Positions 20,749 to 31,193 of a DNA stretch of 64,000 bases are shown piece by piece. A model generated the notes under the pieces. The model saw nothing but the letters and a program-made list of their open reading frames with translations. It was not told where the DNA came from and searched no databases. Every line of letters starts with the position of its first letter. Positions within the stretch are counted from its first letter, which is position 1. Location: the NCBI GenBank assembly GCA_963565915.1, contig OY751486.1, positions 2,914,001 through 2,978,000 on the forward strand, given 5' to 3'. A program made the position numbers and the translations under genes. This stretch comes from Entoloma clypeatum (lineage: Eukaryota; Basidiomycota; Agaricomycetes; Agaricales; Entolomataceae).

Positions 20749-21435
20749 ATGCCAGAAGCCCGACAGGAGGAGCTAAGTCCTCAAGACAGTATCGATTTTA
20801 CACTCATCCAGCAGTACATCAAATCGGAGATCTGTCACATCCTACAGCAGGTGCTTGACGAAGAACTAGACAATGACGAGCATTGCCCCCACGGCGAGAT
20901 AGCAGAGAGCATCCATCTTGCTTGGCAACACCAGGTCGCGTGTTACAACACCCAACAGAATGAACTCGAAAGCTTTCGCATTCAAGAAGGACCTCAGACA
21001 GGTTGGATCACAGAGATCAGAGAGTTTATCGGTGTCCAGACAACCGTTATCGGAAGATTGATTAGAACACTCACATTGAGATGTCCCAGAGCCACATCAT
21101 CATGTCTTACTCAAAGCAGCAGATCTACGCCCACTTCACCACTGAAGAGCAACAGACCGAGTACAACCGTTGGGCATGGAATGAGAGACTTGATCCCTTC
21201 TCGAGACCAACAGACGCGCAGGAACAGAGATTCCTTAGAGATTTACAGAGGAAATACCCCGAACGTTTTGCCACCGATTCCGCCGATGAGTCCCCTGACG
21301 AATTTACTTTTGACTCCGCGCAGTCAGATATTGAACAGACACCTAGAACAGGGACTCATTTTCAATCCTTACCTGTATCCCGAACCCCATCTTCATCCCA
21401 ACAACCCGACTCCTCTTCTCCTCTGCAGACTCTAA
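20749..21435 (+). CDS. Gypsy-A upstream ORF0 (N-terminal gag frame?)
   Basis: 228 codons from ATG 20749 (MPEARQEELSPQDSIDFTLI). Helical first half (IQQYIKSEICHILQQVLDEE, EIAESIHLAWQHQ), basic, Ser/Thr/Pro-rich second half. Its last 355 nt overlap gag in the -1 frame. The same frame is open in copy C (54781-54095) and nearly so in D, where the ATG is ACG. It may be the amino-terminal part of Gag joined by -1 frameshifting or splicing, or a separate product. No family recognised. The low-complexity C-terminal half may be only the shadow of gag. Confidence 0.5.
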   Translation: MPEARQEELSPQDSIDFTLIQQYIKSEICHILQQVLDEELDNDEHCPHGEIAESIHLAWQHQVACYNTQQNELESFRIQEGPQTGWITEIREFIGVQTTVIGRLIRTLTLRCPRATSSCLTQSSRSTPTSPLKSNRPSTTVGHGMRDLIPSRDQQTRRNRDSLEIYRGNTPNVLPPIPPMSPLTNLLLTPRSQILNRHLEQGLIFNPYLYPEPHLHPNNPTPLLLCRL

Positions 21436-22304
21436 ACATGGCAGAAGCTCCGGCTGTACAAACAATGGATACATCCAAGATCATCAAGGATCCTGGGATG
21501 TTCAAGGACAGATACACCTTTGACGAGTGGTGGAAAGCCACCAAACTATACATCAGGTTCCAAAAGAGCCTCACAGACGATCAGAAGATTCTTGCGGTGT
21601 TATCCCGCATGATGGAAGGGTCCGGCAGACACTGGGCCAGTAACAAGTTAGACGCTCTTACCGCTGACAATGAGAACATCACCTGGCTAGGTTTTTCCGA
21701 TGATATCACCACATGATTCTCCATCGCCAACAAGTCCGTCGCTGCCAAAGCGAGACTCGAAGTCCTGAAACAAGAGAAACGCACTGTTGATGAGTTCTTG
21801 GATGAATTTGAAGAACTCTTGGGACTGTCAAACCTTGGCGAAGAAACTGGGAAATACATCCTAGAGAAAAACGTCAACCGCAGAATCTCTGAACAAGTGG
21901 CTAGCGATGGCAAGACGTACACCGATTACGCAAAGGAGATCCAAAACAAGGGACAACAGATGGAAGGACACGCACTGGTCATCCGAGGTGGCGGCGACAT
22001 GCGCACCGGATCGGGTACCACTTATGGTGGTCAGGGCAAAGCCATGGAGATCGACAAAGCAGGAGTAGCCCGTTGCTACAACTGTCAACGCTTCGGTCAT
22101 CTGGCTAAAGACTGTAGCGCTCCAAAGAAGAAAGATGGTCACAAGTGTTTCAATTGTGACCAAGAAGGCCATATCGCGCACAACTGCCGCAAGCCGAAGA
22201 AGAACTCCGGAAGGGTTAGGAAGGTGTCCGAAGAAGATGCTGAGAATGATGAAACCACAATCTTAGAAGCCGACGAGAAGGATTTTCCCGAAGGGTCCGA
22301 TTAA
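21081..22304 (+). pseudogene. Gag of Gypsy-A copy A
   Basis: Conserved ATG at 21102 (MSYSKQQIYAHFTTEEQQTE) with another at 21081. Capsid core FDEWWKATKLYIRFQKSL, HWASNKLDAL, then a TGA at 21714-21716 in place of Arg/Gln of other copies, after which the frame continues unbroken: DEFEELLGLSNLGEETGKYI and two CCHC knuckles, CYNCQRFGHLAKDC and CFNCDQEGHIAHNC. Stop TAA at 22304; pol begins 51 nt downstream in another frame. Confidence 0.87.
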
Positions 22305-22354
22305 ACGACGCTAAGTCACGGCCCTTATCTATTAAACGGACTTGCTTGCCTTGT

Positions 22355-24986
22355 ATGACTGCAGACAATAGAACCTATGTCATCCCTGCCAAGCGAGCCG
22401 CTGCGTCGACTAAGATTGTGAAGGGAGATAAACCTCCGAAAAAACGAGAAATCAGGCTGTTAGCGCAGCTCAAAACACGACGAGGACCAAAGGTTATCCG
22501 ACCTGAGGTTGACAGCGGATGTGAACGCACATGCATTCATCCCAGAATAGTACGGGAACAGAACCTCCCCACGCGAGGAATACCACCCATAGCAATTCTA
22601 AATGCGGATGGATCACCAAATCGACAACAGAAAGCGAGCCAACTTGCCGAAGTCAAGCTGGATTTGGGAGCACATCAGGAAACCATGGAAGCAATGGTAC
22701 TAGACATTGGGAGGACGGACATGCTCTTGGGACATGACTGGTTGGTACACCACAACCCCACAATCAATTGGACAACCAGCGCGGTAACATTTAAGAGCAC
22801 CCACATCAAAAAAGGAAGTTCAGAAGTTCCTTGGATTTGCTAACTTCTATCGAGGATTTATTGAAGGGTACTCAAACATCGCAAAGCCTCTCACCGTGCT
22901 CACAGGTGGTATGGCATTTACTTGGGGACCAACAGAGCAGCAAGCCTTTGAAGGTCTCATATGGGCAATTACATCGGCACCGGTCTTGGCATTACCAAAA
23001 CCAGAGGGACAGTTCAGGGTTGAAACCGATGCATCGGGCTATGCAATTGGAGCAGTACTCTCTCAGAAGCAAGACGACAAATGGCACCCCATTGCGTTCT
23101 TGTCGCGGACCATGTCCGCGGCCGAACAGAATTACGAGATATACGGCAAGGAACTTCTGGCAGTCGTGGAAGCGTTGAAAGATTGGAGACACTATCTGCT
23201 CAAAGCCAAGGAACGTTTTGAAATCTTGACCGATCACAAGAACCTGGAATACTTCCGTCGTCCTCAGGACCTAAATCAACGACAGCGACGCTGGAAAATG
23301 AAGTTACAGGACTATGACTTCGAATTACGGCATGTGCCCGGCAAGACCAATGCGAAAGCGGACATCCTGTCACGCTTACCCTGGTATGAAGCGGAACTCG
23401 AACCACAGGACAGCGACCAAATGCTCAAGGAGGGACTATTCTTGAAACGATTGGAATCAGAAGATGTGGTACAAATGGAGATGTTCACGGAGGAACAATT
23501 CTTTGAAGGGGGTGAAACATCTGATTCCATCAGAATCGGAAACGTCACGACCATCGAAAATCCGTGGATTGCACGCATCAAGGGTTCAAACCGCATGGAG
23601 ACAGAAGTAGCCCAGGGTCTAAAGAAGAATCCTCATTGGTATCAACAGGAAAACGGCATCACATATGCAGGCGAACGAGTCTATGTTCCGCCAGATCCAC
23701 AATTGCGACAAGAATTGATGTTTGAATCACACGATGCACCAGTGGCTGGACATCCAGGACAGTACCGGACACATGAACTCCTCACTCACACCTACTGGTG
23801 GCCTACCATACTGCATGATGTGAAGAAGTATGTGAAGGGTTGTGACACTTGTCAATGCAACAAGATTAACCGACAAAAGCGACATGCTCCGCTACATCCC
23901 CATGCAGCACCAAGTCACCCATGGGAAGACATAGGAATCGACGTCGTGGGACCGATACCAGAATCTGATGGAAAAAACGCAATTCTGGTCATCACGGATA
24001 GACATTCAAAGATGCTTCACCTCATTCCGACAACTGTGGAACTATCGGCTGAAGGATTAGCCAAGATCTATCGGGATCAGATATGGAAGCTTCATGGGAT
24101 CCCCAAGAAGATCATCAGCGATAGGGGACCACAGTTCACTGTGAAGTTCATGGAGATACTCTGCCGCATGTTAGGGATCAAGAGGAACCTGTCCACCGCG
24201 TATCACCCACAGACTGATGGACAGGCCGAGCGATCGCATCAGGAAACAGAAGCATTCTTACAAAACTTTGTCAACCATCTACAGGATGATTGGGCGGAAT
24301 GGATCGCAATCGCAGAGTTCCAGTACAATGACAAAGAACACCAGGCAACGAAGCACACCCCATTCTACCTCAACTACGGTTTACATCCGTGGAAGGGAGA
24401 GCTCGTGTTAGAAGATACCAATCCGGCTGCCAATGACTTCTTGAAAAAACTCAAACAGGCACAAGAAGAAGCCAATGCTGCACTGAAACAAGCACAGGAT
24501 CAGATGAAGAAGACAGTTGACACACGGCGAAGTCCGTCTCGGGACTACCGCATCGGAGACAAGGTGTGGCTGGAAGGAACTAACATCAGGACCGATCGAC
24601 CCTCAAAGAAACTTGATGCGCTCCGACATGGACCATTCAAAGTCCTAGAGAAGAAAGGAGCTAGCACGTACCTTCTTGATCTTCCGAAGACTTGGAAGAT
24701 GATTCACCCTGTGTTCAACGAGACCCTGTTGTCACCATATGAAACTCCGAAGTACGCCATCCAGAAAAAGAAACCAGCCCCTGATCCGATCATCGTTGAA
24801 GGACGAGAAGAGTACCATGTGTCTATGATCCTAGACTCTCGAAAGTTCTGCGGAAAGATCCAGTACCTCGTCCAGTGGGAAGGATATGGCCCAGAAGAGA
24901 ACACATGGGAACCGCGAGCTAATGTTCAGAATGCTCAAGATTTGATCCGTGATTTCCATCGGCAGAACCCGTCGCGTCCACAATAA
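22355..24986 (+). pseudogene. Pol of Gypsy-A copy A, lacking reverse transcriptase
   Basis: ATG 22355 (MTADNRTYVIPAKRA). Aspartic protease with VDSGCERTCIHP and MLLGHDWLVHHNP. At about 22795 the frame jumps from WTTSAVTF to [12 protein letters not shown] sequence of the RT/RNase H connection, so the RT core with YMDD is absent and the frame shifts. Then RNase H (ETDASGYAIGAVLSQKQDDK, EILTDHKNLEYF), integrase zinc finger (HDAPVAGHPGQYRTHELL...CDTCQ), DDE core (IDVVGPIPE, IISDRGPQF, QAERSHQETEAF) and a chromodomain (YLVQWEGYGPEENTWEP). The 22896-24986 part is fully open (696 codons). Confidence 0.92.
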
Positions 24987-25109
24987 AAGACACCCGTTGA
25001 AATCAGCCAACAACATCGACCTCATCAGTCAAAAACCCACCGAGTTCTCCGCTCTGTCTTCAATATAGCTACTCCATTCTTCCTCTATCTCTCCAACATC
25101 CTCCGCACC

Positions 25110-25472
25110 ATGTTCACCGCCACCACCACATCCACTGAAACCAACCCCGCCATCACTGCCCACATGGGTGAAGCCCTCTCCATGAGAGACCAGATTCACG
25201 CGCTAGAAGCCTCGCTCGCCGACATCCTGCATCGACAGATGCACATCCGCCTCCATTCTTTATCCGACCTCCCCGTCACACCCACCCCCGAAGAGAAACA
25301 AATCCTCGGGAACTACACCCGTACGCTGGTCGTTGAAAACCGGCGCATCCGACTAGCCGTCCGGAGTCTTGAGCTCGCCATCGCCATCAACGAAGAGCTA
25401 ATAGACGATTGGAGCCTCAAGGAGAATGGCTCCTGGACAAACAACGACAATGCCGGAGGATGGGGACAATGA
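25110..25472 (+). CDS. Gypsy-A accessory ORF3 (copy A)
   Basis: 120 aa from ATG 25110 (MFTATTTSTETNPAITAHMG) between the pol stop and the 3' LTR, an unusual place for a gene in a chromovirus. Predicted all-helical: DQIHALEASLADILHRQMHI, EEKQILGNYTRTLVVENRRI, LAVRSLELAIAINEELIDDW, ending in an Asn/Gly-rich GGWGQ tail. No transmembrane segment or signal, so not an envelope. It is present in all four Gypsy-A copies that retain this region. Comparing 74 core codons with copy D, I count 31 synonymous and 17 replacement changes, which means the protein has been under selection. Function unknown; a Gag-interacting or regulatory role is possible. Confidence 0.75.
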   Translation: MFTATTTSTETNPAITAHMGEALSMRDQIHALEASLADILHRQMHIRLHSLSDLPVTPTPEEKQILGNYTRTLVVENRRIRLAVRSLELAIAINEELIDDWSLKENGSWTNNDNAGGWGQ

Positions 25473-25506
25473 CTCTGTGAGGACACAGAGCTTGAGGAGG
25501 GGAACA

Positions 25507-25892
25507 TGTTACGGACTTACCGGTTTGTATGTTATGCACTTTTCCCTTGCATTGTATCTTCATCATTTCTTTGACTCATCGGACCGCTTATTCATTTACC
25601 TTTACTCTACCATTCTCCTTTAGTATACTTCGCTCCCGCGCTGACTCGCACTCCGCAGTAGGGATTACTCAGTCCGCAGTCGTCTGACTCACTTCGCCTG
25701 CCTTCCGCAGTTACTGACTCATCCACACTGCCTTCCGCAGCTACTGACTCACTCGCTACCGCTCGTAGCCAGTACTATATAAACCCCATGTACCATAGCT
25801 ACATTCCTTAGATTTAGCAATCACTTTGCTCTTCGCCTTTCCACTTCCTGCATATTCTGCCCGAACCTTGGAACGGTTTGTTAAGCATAACA
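25507..25892 (+). repeat. 3' LTR of A (Gypsy-A)
   Basis: 386 bp, preceded by polypurine tract TTGAGGAGGGGAACA and followed by TSD GTGGT. Confidence 0.95.
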
Positions 25893-28800
25893 GTGGTAGC
25901 ACTAGGTGCATTGTTGTATGCGAACTCCGCAATCGGAAGGAGAGCGGACCAGTTGTCCTGTTGGTAGTTGCAGAATATCCGCAAGTACTGTTCGAGGGTC
26001 TGGTTAGTGCGTTTGGTTTGGCCATCACCTTCGGGGTGGTAACCGGAGGTGAAGTGGAGGGTCATGTTTAGAGCCTTTCTGAGAGATCGGAAGAATCGGG
26101 AGATGAATTCGGGGCTGCGGTCAGAGGTGACATGTTTGGGGACGCCATGTTTAGAAAAGACATGCAATACAAAGAGAACGGCAAGGTCTTCGGAGGTGCA
26201 GTGAATTGTTGTCGGAATGAAAATACTTTGTTTCATTAATCGGTCAACGATAACGAGGATTGAATCAAAGTTGTTGGAGGTCGGAAGGGTCTCGATGAAA
26301 TCCATTGAGATAGAATTCCAAGGACGTTCGGGGATCGGAAGCTGTTTGAGTAGACCATAAGACTTGTGTCTTTGTGGCTTCGATCGCATGCAAGTGGTAC
26401 ATGACTTGCAATAGTGTTTAACGAAATCTTGTATTCCGGGCCAGGTATAATCACGCTGAATGAGACTGAGTGTCTTGTTCTGACCTGGGTGTCCAGCAAG
26501 CATATGATCGTGCTTGTGCTGTAGGACTCAGAGTTGGAGGTCGTCGGAGTCGGGAACATATATCTGATCGTCATGTCGGAGGAAACCATCAGGGTCAAGA
26601 GACCAGCGGGGTTTAGGATCTTTAGAAATAGTGTCGTAAAGAGTGTCGGAAGGGAGTGCTGTGAGTATGTCGTGGTGAAGCTTTTCTGTGTCCATGATAA
26701 TGGTTGCACGGAGGACAGGCTCAAGGAGTTGAGTCGCGCGAACTGAAGCGGAGAGCTGTTCTTGCGAAAAGACTGGTCAGAGGTTGGTCGGATTGATGTC
26801 GACGTAGTCGCTATTTCCCCCTTTAGAGTAAACATCCCAACGTCTAGTTAGAGAGTCAGGTTTAGTTCCCAATCGGCCGGGGCGGAATCGGATGATGAGG
26901 TTGAACTGAGAAAGGTATTCCGACCATCGGACTTGTCGGCGTGAAAGAACTTTGGTGGTGGCAAAATACTTGAGATTTTTATGGTCGGTAACGACATCAA
27001 TCGGAGTACCGGAGCCTTCCAGGTAATGGCGCCAAATTTTAAATGCTTCGTAGATGGCAAGAAGTTCCTTATCGTGGGTGTCATAGTTTACTTCGGGGGC
27101 CGTGAAGGTGTGGGAATGGAATGTGACGGGGTGGACTTCATTGTCAGAGGTGACTATCGACAGAATAGCCGCTAGGGCATAGTCGGATGCGTCGGTTTCG
27201 ACAATTATCGGAGAGTCGGGGATCCAGTGTGTCAGGATTGGAGCGGTGGTAAATGCCTTTTTCAGGTCATTAAAAGCGGTTCGAGCGTCGTCGGAGAACA
27301 GCCAAGTGGCATGTTTCCTGGTTAAACAAGTGAGTGGAATAGTGATGTTGGAATAGAATGGAATGAAACATCGGTAAAAGTTTGCAAAACCTAAAAAGGA
27401 CTGGACGTCCTTCACTCTGCACGGTTCAGGCCAATCCTGAATAATCTTGACTTTCGCTTCCGACATTTTGAGTCCATCAGGAGAAAGGATAAATCCAAGA
27501 TATTCTACAGTTTCGGCAGAGAAGTCGCACTTGTCGGCGCGGGCGTAAAGACCATGTTGTCAGAGTCGTCGGAGGACTTCTCGGACATGTTTTTTGTGTT
27601 CCTTGGGGTTGTTGGAGTAGATCAGGATGTCGTCGAGGTAAACGGTAATGCAGTTGTCCAGAAGGTCAGAGAAGATGTCGTTCATAAAGCGTTGAAAGGC
27701 TGCAGGTGCGTTAGACAATCTGAATGGCATGACTAACCATTCAAACGATCCATAGCGAGTGCGGAATGCAGTTTTCCATTCATCACCTTCAGCGATGCGG
27801 ACTAGGTGGTATGCGTGTCGGAGGGCTATGGTGGTATAAACACGTGCTTTTCCGGCAGTGGCTAAGAGGTCAGAGATGAGCGGAAGTGGGTATCGGTCCT
27901 TCTTCGTGATTTTGTTCAGGCCTCGGTAGTCGACGCATAGTCGGAGTGATCCATCTTTCTTTCGGACGAAGAGGATCGGAGCACCGTGAGGTGAACTAGA
28001 AGGTTTGATGAAACCGATCTTGAGATGCTCGTCGATGAAGTCTCGGAGGGATCCAAGTTCGGATTGCGAGAGTGAGTACATCGGACCAATCGGAGGGGAA
28101 GTACCTTCCTCCAAATTGATCTTGAGGTCGTATGGTCGGTGGGGTGCAAGGGTGTCGGCTTTTTTTTTACTGAATACATCAGCAAAATCGTGGTATTCCT
28201 CGGGTATGCCAGAGAGGTCGGGAGCGTCGTTGGAGACAGACGCGGAATTGGCGGAGATGTCGGAGAGGTGAATGCAGAGAGCGTATGCCCCAGGAGCTTT
28301 ACAAGCATGGAGATATGTGGCTGCATTGACCATGGTAATCTGTGGCGGGTCGGAGGTGTTCGGAGTGAGCGGATCAGAGGTGCCCATCGGAGAGGGCGGA
28401 CACTGCAGAGGTGGCGGAGCTGCCTCAGCAGTCGACGTCGGAGTCGGACTCGGAGTGTCGGGTAATGTAGAATGGAATAAGATACTGCCCAATACCCAGT
28501 CAATCAATGGATTGTAGCGGGTGAGCCAGTTGTGTCCTAGAACCAAATTACAAGACGAATCCAGGGTTGTCATGTAAAATGTGATGGTCAGAAGTTCACC
28601 AGAAGGAAATCGGAGAGGAAGATTGATAGATTGCGTGATATAAGTATTTGAAGAACCGTCAAAAAGTTTCAAAACCATAGGTGAAGGAATTGAAGTTGGA
28701 GATAAGTTTAAAGAAGAAATAAATCTGGTATCTGTGAAGCAATGTGTAGAACCAGAATCAATAAGAGTCTTTATCGGAAGAGAATTGGAAAAGGTCGGAG

Positions 28801-28926
28801 ATATCAAATCAATACATAGAGAGTTCAGATTTGAGAGAGCGGACGCATTGAGTCGGAGGGTTTCCAAAGGTGCACGAAAGGAGTCAACGCAATCCCCAGT
28901 GCGTGCTGGAATCTGAGGACTGCTTA

Positions 28927-30153
28927 CTATTTTTTTGACTCGGTCGTCTTCTCCGATTTGTCCTCAGCTTGGGCCGCGCGGGCCTTTGCTTTGGCGTTAG
29001 AAGACGATTTCTTTGAGCAGTCGGAAGGCCGATGACCAACATTGCCGCAAAACATGCATAAATTATTGTCAAATCGTCGTTGGTGTTCTTGGGGGGTTAA
29101 TTTCCCATCTTTGCCAAGTTTGTCGGAGAGGGCGGATTTCGGAGAGGTGGATGACGATTTTTGCAAGTTGGGTTTAGACAATGAGGAGTTGTTGTTGGAG
29201 GATGATGAAGCGGGGGTCTGTTTTTTGTCAAATTTGTCGGATTTGTCGGATTTGTCGGACTTCGGAGTAGATTTGTCGGAGGAGTGCGATTTCTCGCGTT
29301 GACATTCCCAGTAGCGAGCATCAATGTTATGGGCCATTACTTTCAACTTGGCGAGAGTCTTTGGTTTGGGAAAAGTCCCCAAAACATCCTTGATGCGTGC
29401 CGCTAAACCGGTATAGTACCGATATCGGAGCGCGCCATCATCCCACTGCGTGCGAGCAGAAAGACATTTGAAGTCCATGTTGTAACATAGGATCTTCTGA
29501 TTGTCGCGCATCCGAAGGTGATCCAGGCTATCCTCTGCTTCTCCGGTCGGATCGATAGGTCCGAATTCAGATCGGAGGATGTGCACAAAGGCGGACCAGT
29601 TGTCCAACCAGACAGAGTCGTCGTCGGACTCTCCCAAGAGGGTGGGCTCAAACCATTCGAGCGCGGTTCCTCAGAGGTATGACAGAGCGAAACTGACTTT
29701 GTTATCATCGTCATCAAAGGCGGGGTTGTTTCGGAAATATAGTGTGCATTGTGCAAGGAAACTGGTGAGTTTCCGAGAGTCGGAACCGTCAAAAGTGTCG
29801 GGTTCCTTCGACTTCTTTTTCGGAGTTTTCGGAGTCTCTCTACGTCGGAGCTCCTGCGTCATAAGCATAATTGCTTCGGCGAGGTTTGGAGTTTGCTTGC
29901 AACGGAAAGGATTGTTATCGTCAAAAGGAGAGGTCGGAGATTTAAAAGGACGGAATTCTTCAGGAATTGGAGGTCCTTGTGTCTGAGGTGTTCGGAGACG
30001 AGGTGTTGGAGATATGGGGTCATGTTTGGGTGCAGATTCTTCTGCGGGAATATCTTGGAATGTATGTAGAAATGTCGCCCTGGTGTCCTGCAGGTTTGAA
30101 GCTTCCACTGCGGCTGCTGCTGCGCGGGAGTTCTGAGTGGTGCGGGCTGCCAT
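28927..30153 (-). pseudogene. Gag of chromovirus H
   Basis: ATG 30153 (MAARTTQNSRAAAAAVEASN). Pro-rich N-terminus, capsid FDGSDSRKLTSFLAQCTLYF ... WSAFVHILRSEFGPIDPTG ... LSARTQWDDGALRYRYYTGL, Ser/Lys-rich linker with SDKSDK repeats, and one CCHC knuckle CMFCGNVGHRPSDC. A single TGA at 29671-29673 separates two halves in the same frame, in a CTC-TGA context that suggests an original CGA. Pol starts 60 nt after the gag stop. Confidence 0.9.
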
Positions 30154-30186
30154 AACTGGAATTTGAAATATGGATAAGCGAGTGGC

Positions 30187-30197
30187 AGTTTGAATAT
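30187..30197 (-). promoter_or_regulatory. Self-priming site of chromovirus H
   Basis: Minus-sense ATATTCAAACT, two bases after the 5' LTR, exact complement of AGTTTGAATAT in the LTR (30429-30439, minus sense), which lies 34 nt after a TATTTAAA box (30473-30466). Confidence 0.78.
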
Positions 30198-30199
30198 AC

Positions 30200-30674
30200 T
30201 GTTAAAAACTGATCGACAAAACATCGGAGCTACGTCAGACGCGTCGGAAAGTCGGAGGGTCGAAGCGCGTGCAACGTAGGGGCAAGGACTTGGCTTCAAC
30301 TTGTGTGTTGCACCCTCGCTAATACGTTGGTGCCCTTATTTCGGAAGATCGGAGGATCGGAGGTCGGAGGTCGGACTCAAGTTAAGAGTCGGAAAGAGGA
30401 CGGGGGGTATGATGTTGAATCTAAGTTGATATTCAAACTGAAGCTAATACATGATTCTACATAAGTTTAAATACTATGTCGGAGGATGTGTGGCTTCATC
30501 GGAGTCGGATAACGAGTGGCTGTTGGAGATTCTTAACATAAGTAAAATGGTCGGATGTAAGTAATGTACGTAGTAACGAGATTCATAACAGTAAGTATGC
30601 ATAATAAGTATTAGTCAAAATGTCGGAGGTGTCGGGATTGGTCGGAAATCGTCGGAATGGATCGGAATGTAACA
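30200..30674 (-). repeat. 5' LTR of H
   Basis: 475 bp, near-identical to 17987-18447. Carries the TATA box, the primer donor and the TCGGA array. Confidence 0.92.
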
Positions 30675-30730
30675 CTTCCCATTTTTATGGTTGCACAATC
30701 TCAGATTTGATGCTGACTTAAAATCATTCC

Positions 30731-31188
30731 TGTTATGGTTGACAAACCCATGCAATGCTTAGGCAGAGAGGCTTAAGTAGCAAAGGCGGATACCAAGGTG
30801 ATTGCTAGATCTGGGGAATACATGCAATGTATCTACCCTATATATACTAGAAGGTCGAGTCATCTAGATGACTCTAGAGTGGTTCCGGTCTGACTCCAGA
30901 AGCGGACCCGGAGTAGGTGTCTATGGTAACTGCTGCGGCGTGAGTCAGAGTATCTAAGTATAGTCCAATAAGTAACACAATGTCAAGGATGTGTGAGAGT
31001 AACCATCTAGATATGGTAACAATGACCATACTGTAGTGAGTAAGCGGAGGCCGGGGCCCGAATGATGTAAAAGTGAATAGTAAGCATGAAACCAATAGAT
31101 AAGATGAAACTGGCCATTAATCAGATAAGGCCTCTATGTCTTGTATCTTGTCCAAGCGATCAATGCCATGGATAGTGAATCCATAACA
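30731..31188 (-). repeat. Solo LTR I1 (Gypsy-A-related family I)
   Basis: 458 bp, TGTTATGGTTGACAAACC...GAATCCATAACA, TSD ATTCC (30726-30730, 31189-31193). Related to the Gypsy-A LTR at both ends and around GATTGCTAGATCT. An inverted copy is I2. A lone LTR with TSD indicates LTR-LTR recombination after insertion. Confidence 0.9.
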
Positions 31189-31193
31189 ATTCC

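Larger units (their letters stand above)
20260..25892 (+). mobile_element. Gypsy-A copy A, RT-deleted
   Basis: 5633 bp with LTRs 20260-20646 and 25507-25892, TSD GTGGT (20255-20259, 25893-25897) inside the integrase of H. Order: LTR, self-primer site, upstream ORF0, gag, protease, [RT missing], RNase H, integrase, chromodomain, ORF3, polypurine tract, LTR. About 950 bp shorter than copy D because the reverse transcriptase is deleted. LTRs are near-identical, so it inserted recently. Confidence 0.95.
19588..28867 (-). pseudogene. Pol of chromovirus H, interrupted by element A
   Basis: Own sequence is 25898-28867 and 19588-20259. Start ATG 28867 (METLRLNASALSNLNSLCID). Protease TLIDSGSTHCF; RT with FVRKKDGSLRLCVDYRGLNK, YLDDILIYS; RNase H with ETDASDYALAA and DHKNLKYF; integrase zinc finger HDHMLAGHPGQNKTL...CTTCM, then MDFIETLP, TSDRSPEF and a DGQTKRTNQTLEQYL block; C-terminal chromodomain LLYFVRWLEYENTDEEFSW. 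In-frame TGA at 27560-27562, 26777-26779 and 26528-26530, each replacing an expected Arg (CGA). The RT motif-A aspartate is Ala (TTIALRHAYHL), so catalysis would be lost even with the stops corrected. Confidence 0.9.
17987..30674 (-). mobile_element. Gypsy chromovirus H with antisense accessory gene
   Basis: Minus-strand element with LTRs 17987-18447 and 30200-30674, TSD CTTCC (17982-17986, 30675-30679). Order on the minus strand: gag, pol (protease, RT, RNase H, integrase, chromodomain), then a gene on the opposite strand (18605-19560), then the 3' LTR. Interrupted in the integrase by Gypsy-A copy A (20260-25892). Gag and pol are open apart from four TGA codons that sit where CGA is expected. 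TCGGA occurs at very high density on the plus strand throughout. Confidence 0.93.

Noticed and set aside
20710..20749. TTG start for ORF0
   Set aside because: Eukaryotic context favours ATG 20749; the extension is not conserved as a start.
28005..28517. Plus-strand frames within H pol
   Set aside because: Shadows of protease/RT coding on the minus strand; the only supported plus-strand gene of H is 18605-19560.
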